DNA of 23,145 nt, from NCBI GenBank assembly GCA_910576895.1, contig CAJTJZ010000001.1, positions 1 to 23,145 of the forward strand. Reading direction: 5' to 3'. Each line of letters starts with the position of its first letter. The first letter of the stretch is position 1. Positions 20,694 to 23,145 of the stretch are shown here, one piece after another. Under the pieces are notes generated by a model, which saw only the letters and a program-made list of their open reading frames with translations, ran no database searches and was not told where the DNA came from. This DNA comes from an uncultured Lachnospiraceae bacterium (GTDB lineage: Bacteria > Bacillota > Clostridia > Lachnospirales > Lachnospiraceae). The translations under genes and the position numbers were made by a program.

Positions 20694-22400
20694 TTAATTT
20701 AATTCATCTACTACCTTTTGAATTGCAGCTAATGCATCATCAGGAAGCTTATCATATCCACCTTTTTCTGTGGAGAATGCCTTGATTTCTTCCAGACGAT
20801 CATTCATACGTGCTTTTAACTGACCAACATATTCACTATCATTCATATCTGGAACAAAGCCTTCCCATTCAAGAATTTCAATATCGGAGAATGGTCCCCA
20901 CTTCTTAAAATCTGCTGTTCCTTCTACAATTGCTTCTAAAATTCCAAGTGTATCCTTTGGCTGTACTTTCTTGCCCATGAAATCACCTGTATTTACAATA
21001 TAGCAATCTACATTCTTTTCTTCTACTAACTTTTTAAATTTCTCATAATCATCTGCTAATGGATATGTCCTAAATGGATTTGCATAAGGTACAACGACAA
21101 GTTTATTTGGATCAACGCCTTCTGCAAGTCTTTCTGCAGAGGATCTCTTTGTAGCAAGTGTAGCACCCATAACAGAAGCAAGAGACGCACCCTTTAATTT
21201 TACTACTGGAGGAATCGTAGGATCTTTCATAATCCAAATAATGGAATTTACTGGTGCATCAATTCTATCAACACGATTTGGAGACCAAAGCTTTGATTTA
21301 ATTGCACGTCCATTTCCATTTCTAATATCCTCTGTAACAAGCTGAATCTTACCATTTTCATCTCTTGTAGCAGAACAATTTTGTGCTGTTAAAAGATACT
21401 TATTATCAGGGCAACCTGTTGGATAATCTGCTGTCTTATCAAAATACGTAGGTTCTAATGCAACAGAAGCACAAGTATCTGTATTGATAACAAAGGCATC
21501 ATCATGAAGTACCGTAATACCATTATCACCATACTTACCATTATGCTTTGCATGGGTAAGTGTAGATTTACCAGAACCGGAAAGTCCAAATACAGAAGCA
21601 ACATATTTTCTTCCATCTGGAAGTGTATACTCTTTTTGTCCACCATGACAGGATGCATATCCATTACGATTTGCAATTGCCCATGCCATTGTTAAAGTAC
21701 CCTTTTTATGCTCACCAAAATATTTCATACCAAGAATAGCAGCACAGTTTGTATTTGTATTAAAGTAGCACAAACACTCTGGATCGCATACTTTCTTATT
21801 TTTTAATTCCTGCCGCATTTCCTTTTCTCCTTTCCATTGTGGATCAGAGAAAATATAAATATCTGGCTCTTTGCCATCGCCAACAGGTTTTGAGTTTTTA
21901 TACATCTTTACATAACAATCAGACATATACTGGAAGTTTAACATCCAAGAATACATCAGGTTTTCTTCACCTTCTGGAATCAAAAGATGAGCTTTTACCA
22001 TAAATTCTGAATCAAGACCTACAAATACGGTTGCATGATACATTTTCTTCCAACGGGAATTATAAACAGCATCCATCGTAATTTTATCTAATGTATCACA
22101 GTCAACACCCGGCTCACCTGCAATCCTTCTTGCTGCTGCATAACGCCCTGTAATTGAACCATCATTAAATAATAATACTTTTGCATCTGCATCTAGTCCA
22201 AATTCTTCTCCTCGATAAATTGGCATATCTGTTACAATTGTTCCCGGAGAATTTTTTGCAAGATTATAAGCTTCCTTTAGTGTGTTTACCTGAACTACAT
22301 TATTTCCATAAAAAGCTGCCTCAATAATAGAACGTGTTTTAGAAAAGCCCGGCTTGTCTTTTCCAATTTCTTCCAGTTTGTAGTTTGCTAATGTTGACAT
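20694..22400 (-). CDS. pckA: Phosphoenolpyruvate carboxykinase (ATP)
   Basis: Interconverts oxaloacetate + ATP and phosphoenolpyruvate + CO2 + ADP. In anaerobic gut Firmicutes it may run toward CO2 fixation or gluconeogenesis. The 568-residue protein starts MSTLANYKLEEIGKDKPG; the ATG at 22400 has AGGAGG upstream, and a longer open frame to 22457 lacks one. Residues 272-280 (GLSGSGKST) are the kinase P-loop and 299-304 (HDDAFV) the second metal-binding motif. GRYAAARRIAGEPG (85-98) and the C-terminal FRTYPL are also conserved. It is somewhat longer than E. coli PckA (540). A terminator lies downstream, and a TATAAT box (22527-22532) lies upstream without a convincing -35 box. Confidence 0.9.
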   Translation of the reverse strand: MSTLANYKLEEIGKDKPGFSKTRSIIEAAFYGNNVVQVNTLKEAYNLAKNSPGTIVTDMPIYRGEEFGLDADAKVLLFNDGSITGRYAAARRIAGEPGVDCDTLDKITMDAVYNSRWKKMYHATVFVGLDSEFMVKAHLLIPEGEENLMYSWMLNFQYMSDCYVKMYKNSKPVGDGKEPDIYIFSDPQWKGEKEMRQELKNKKVCDPECLCYFNTNTNCAAILGMKYFGEHKKGTLTMAWAIANRNGYASCHGGQKEYTLPDGRKYVASVFGLSGSGKSTLTHAKHNGKYGDNGITVLHDDAFVINTDTCASVALEPTYFDKTADYPTGCPDNKYLLTAQNCSATRDENGKIQLVTEDIRNGNGRAIKSKLWSPNRVDRIDAPVNSIIWIMKDPTIPPVVKLKGASLASVMGATLATKRSSAERLAEGVDPNKLVVVPYANPFRTYPLADDYEKFKKLVEEKNVDCYIVNTGDFMGKKVQPKDTLGILEAIVEGTADFKKWGPFSDIEILEWEGFVPDMNDSEYVGQLKARMNDRLEEIKAFSTEKGGYDKLPDDALAAIQKVVDELN

Positions 22401-22545
22401 ATATTTCTTCCTCCTCAATAATGATAGTACCACAAATAAGAAACCGATAAGAGTCATTACTTGCAGTCATAAAAAACTATATCAATGCAGAATTTACCTG
22501 CATAGAAATCAAATGGATTCTATTTTATTATAAGCAAATAAAAAC

Positions 22546-22617
22546 AATTCTATACAAAACAAAAAATGAAATCCCTCTGTCTGCAGCAATAGAAAAATTT
22601 AGTCTAAGTATAGAATT
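22546..22617. promoter_or_regulatory. 10-bp inverted repeat upstream of pckA
   Basis: AATTCTATAC (22546-22555) and GTATAGAATT (22608-22617) are perfect inverted repeats 52 bases apart. They sit just upstream of the TATAAT box of pckA and 40 bp after the LRR gene stop. They could be regulator half-sites, or a long-loop terminator for the upstream gene. Confidence 0.35.
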
Positions 22618-22657
22618 TTTTCCCTGAAATGTCAATATATGAGAAGAAAATTTCCAA

Positions 22658-23145
22658 CTAATCCTCTTTTGATGATTCCACCTTTGCAAGCCATGCCAAA
22701 GTTCCGTTTTTATCCATGTGTTCTTTTAATCTTTCTGCAAATACATTTTGAATTTGATCTTCTTTATCAATTTGTGGGGCACTTACTGTTTGTAGTGCAA
22801 AACATCCATAAAAAATTGCCAAACTAATGTTTTCTTTATTTTTTGTTTTTGATGGTAAAATAATTTCATTTCCTTCAAATTGTACCCAAAGAAGTTCTTT
22901 ACAATTTGCAAATGCCCCTTCTTCAATTCTCATTACAGAAGAAGGAATGATAATAGAATTAATGGCTGTATCCTGCAGGGCATAGCTTCCAATTGTAGTA
23001 ATCGTATCTTCTAATACAAGATCTCCTTCTGCTGATGGCCATGCAATCAATCTTGTGCTATTTTTATTCATTAATGCTCCTTCATTGGTACAATACGTTT
23101 CATTTTCATCAGAAACTTCTAAATTTGTAAGGCTTTTGCAAGAAG
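22658..23145 (-). CDS. LRR_5 (BspA-type) leucine-rich repeat protein, C-terminal part
   Basis: The reading frame enters from beyond the window's right edge with no stop, so this is a 3'-partial view of about 161 codons. The repeats follow the BspA/treponemal LRR_5 pattern: SLTNLEVSDENETYCTNEGA, LIAWPSAEGD, TITTIGSYALQDTAINSIII, PSSVMRIEEGAFANCKELLW. These are usually secreted or surface proteins that bind host or bacterial ligands. The C-terminal 40 residues are charged and show no sortase signal or membrane helix. The ATG at 23071 is internal, not the start. Confidence 0.8.
   Translation of the reverse strand, partial: SCKSLTNLEVSDENETYCTNEGALMNKNSTRLIAWPSAEGDLVLEDTITTIGSYALQDTAINSIIIPSSVMRIEEGAFANCKELLWVQFEGNEIILPSKTKNKENISLAIFYGCFALQTVSAPQIDKEDQIQNVFAERLKEHMDKNGTLAWLAKVESSKED

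Noticed and set aside
1..23145. tRNA or rRNA genes
   Set aside because: No cloverleaf with a conserved T-arm (GGTTCGAATCC-like) and no rRNA-like stretch was seen in the gaps.

Overview
The window looks like a chromosomal segment of a low-GC Clostridia bacterium, most likely a Lachnospiraceae relative. The evidence is AT-rich DNA, AGGAGG ribosome binding sites, the Firmicutes order rplQ-ecfA1-ecfA2-ecfT-truA-rplM-rpsI, an L17 protein lengthened by internal insertions as I recall for this group, a C+ (zinc-binding) L36, and an LRR_5 (BspA-type) surface protein. The taxonomic call is inference; no rRNA gene is present. Almost all genes lie on the minus strand, so transcription runs from high to low coordinates.

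Left part (1-7250), accessory. A GNAT acetyltransferase gene is cut off near position 55 by what may be the end of an IS200/IS605-type element. Next come a solitary Dam-type adenine methylase with an unusual DSPY catalytic motif and a complete par/Fst-like type I toxin-antitoxin locus (32-residue holin-like toxin, convergent antisense RNA, shared bidirectional terminator, repeats in both RNAs). A decayed transposase, probably ISAs1 family, follows. Then comes a full BceRS-BceAB peptide-antibiotic sensing and detoxification module, with a TTACA-N4-TGTAA operator in front of the transporter genes.

Middle part (7250-16500), core translation genes. In transcription order: rpmJ, about 0.8 kb of hairpin-rich repeat DNA, rpsM, rpsK, rpsD, rpoA, rplQ, terminator, a fused EcfA1-EcfA2 ATPase, an in-frame EcfT-TruA reading frame, then rplM-rpsI behind their own strong promoter and structured leader. 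The block is not preceded by infA, map, adk and secY as in most Firmicutes. It starts from its own promoter just downstream of the rpsR terminator. Three tandem copies and one diverged copy of an 85-89 bp multi-hairpin repeat lie between rpmJ and rpsM, and a half copy lies at 19.4 kb.

Right part (16500-23145). The rpsF-ssb-rpsR operon has a structured leader that may be the S6:S18 regulatory motif. It is followed by a decayed Ig-like (Big_2) surface-protein fragment, a haemolysin III/PAQR membrane protein, a plus-strand DUF951 gene, a membrane-anchored M23 protein that lacks the catalytic histidines, ATP-dependent PEP carboxykinase, and the C-terminal end of an LRR_5 protein that runs off the window.

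The observations most worth a second look are the structured repeat family inside the ribosomal protein operon, the two ECF-transporter fusions, the unannotated type I toxin locus, and the Dam variant.
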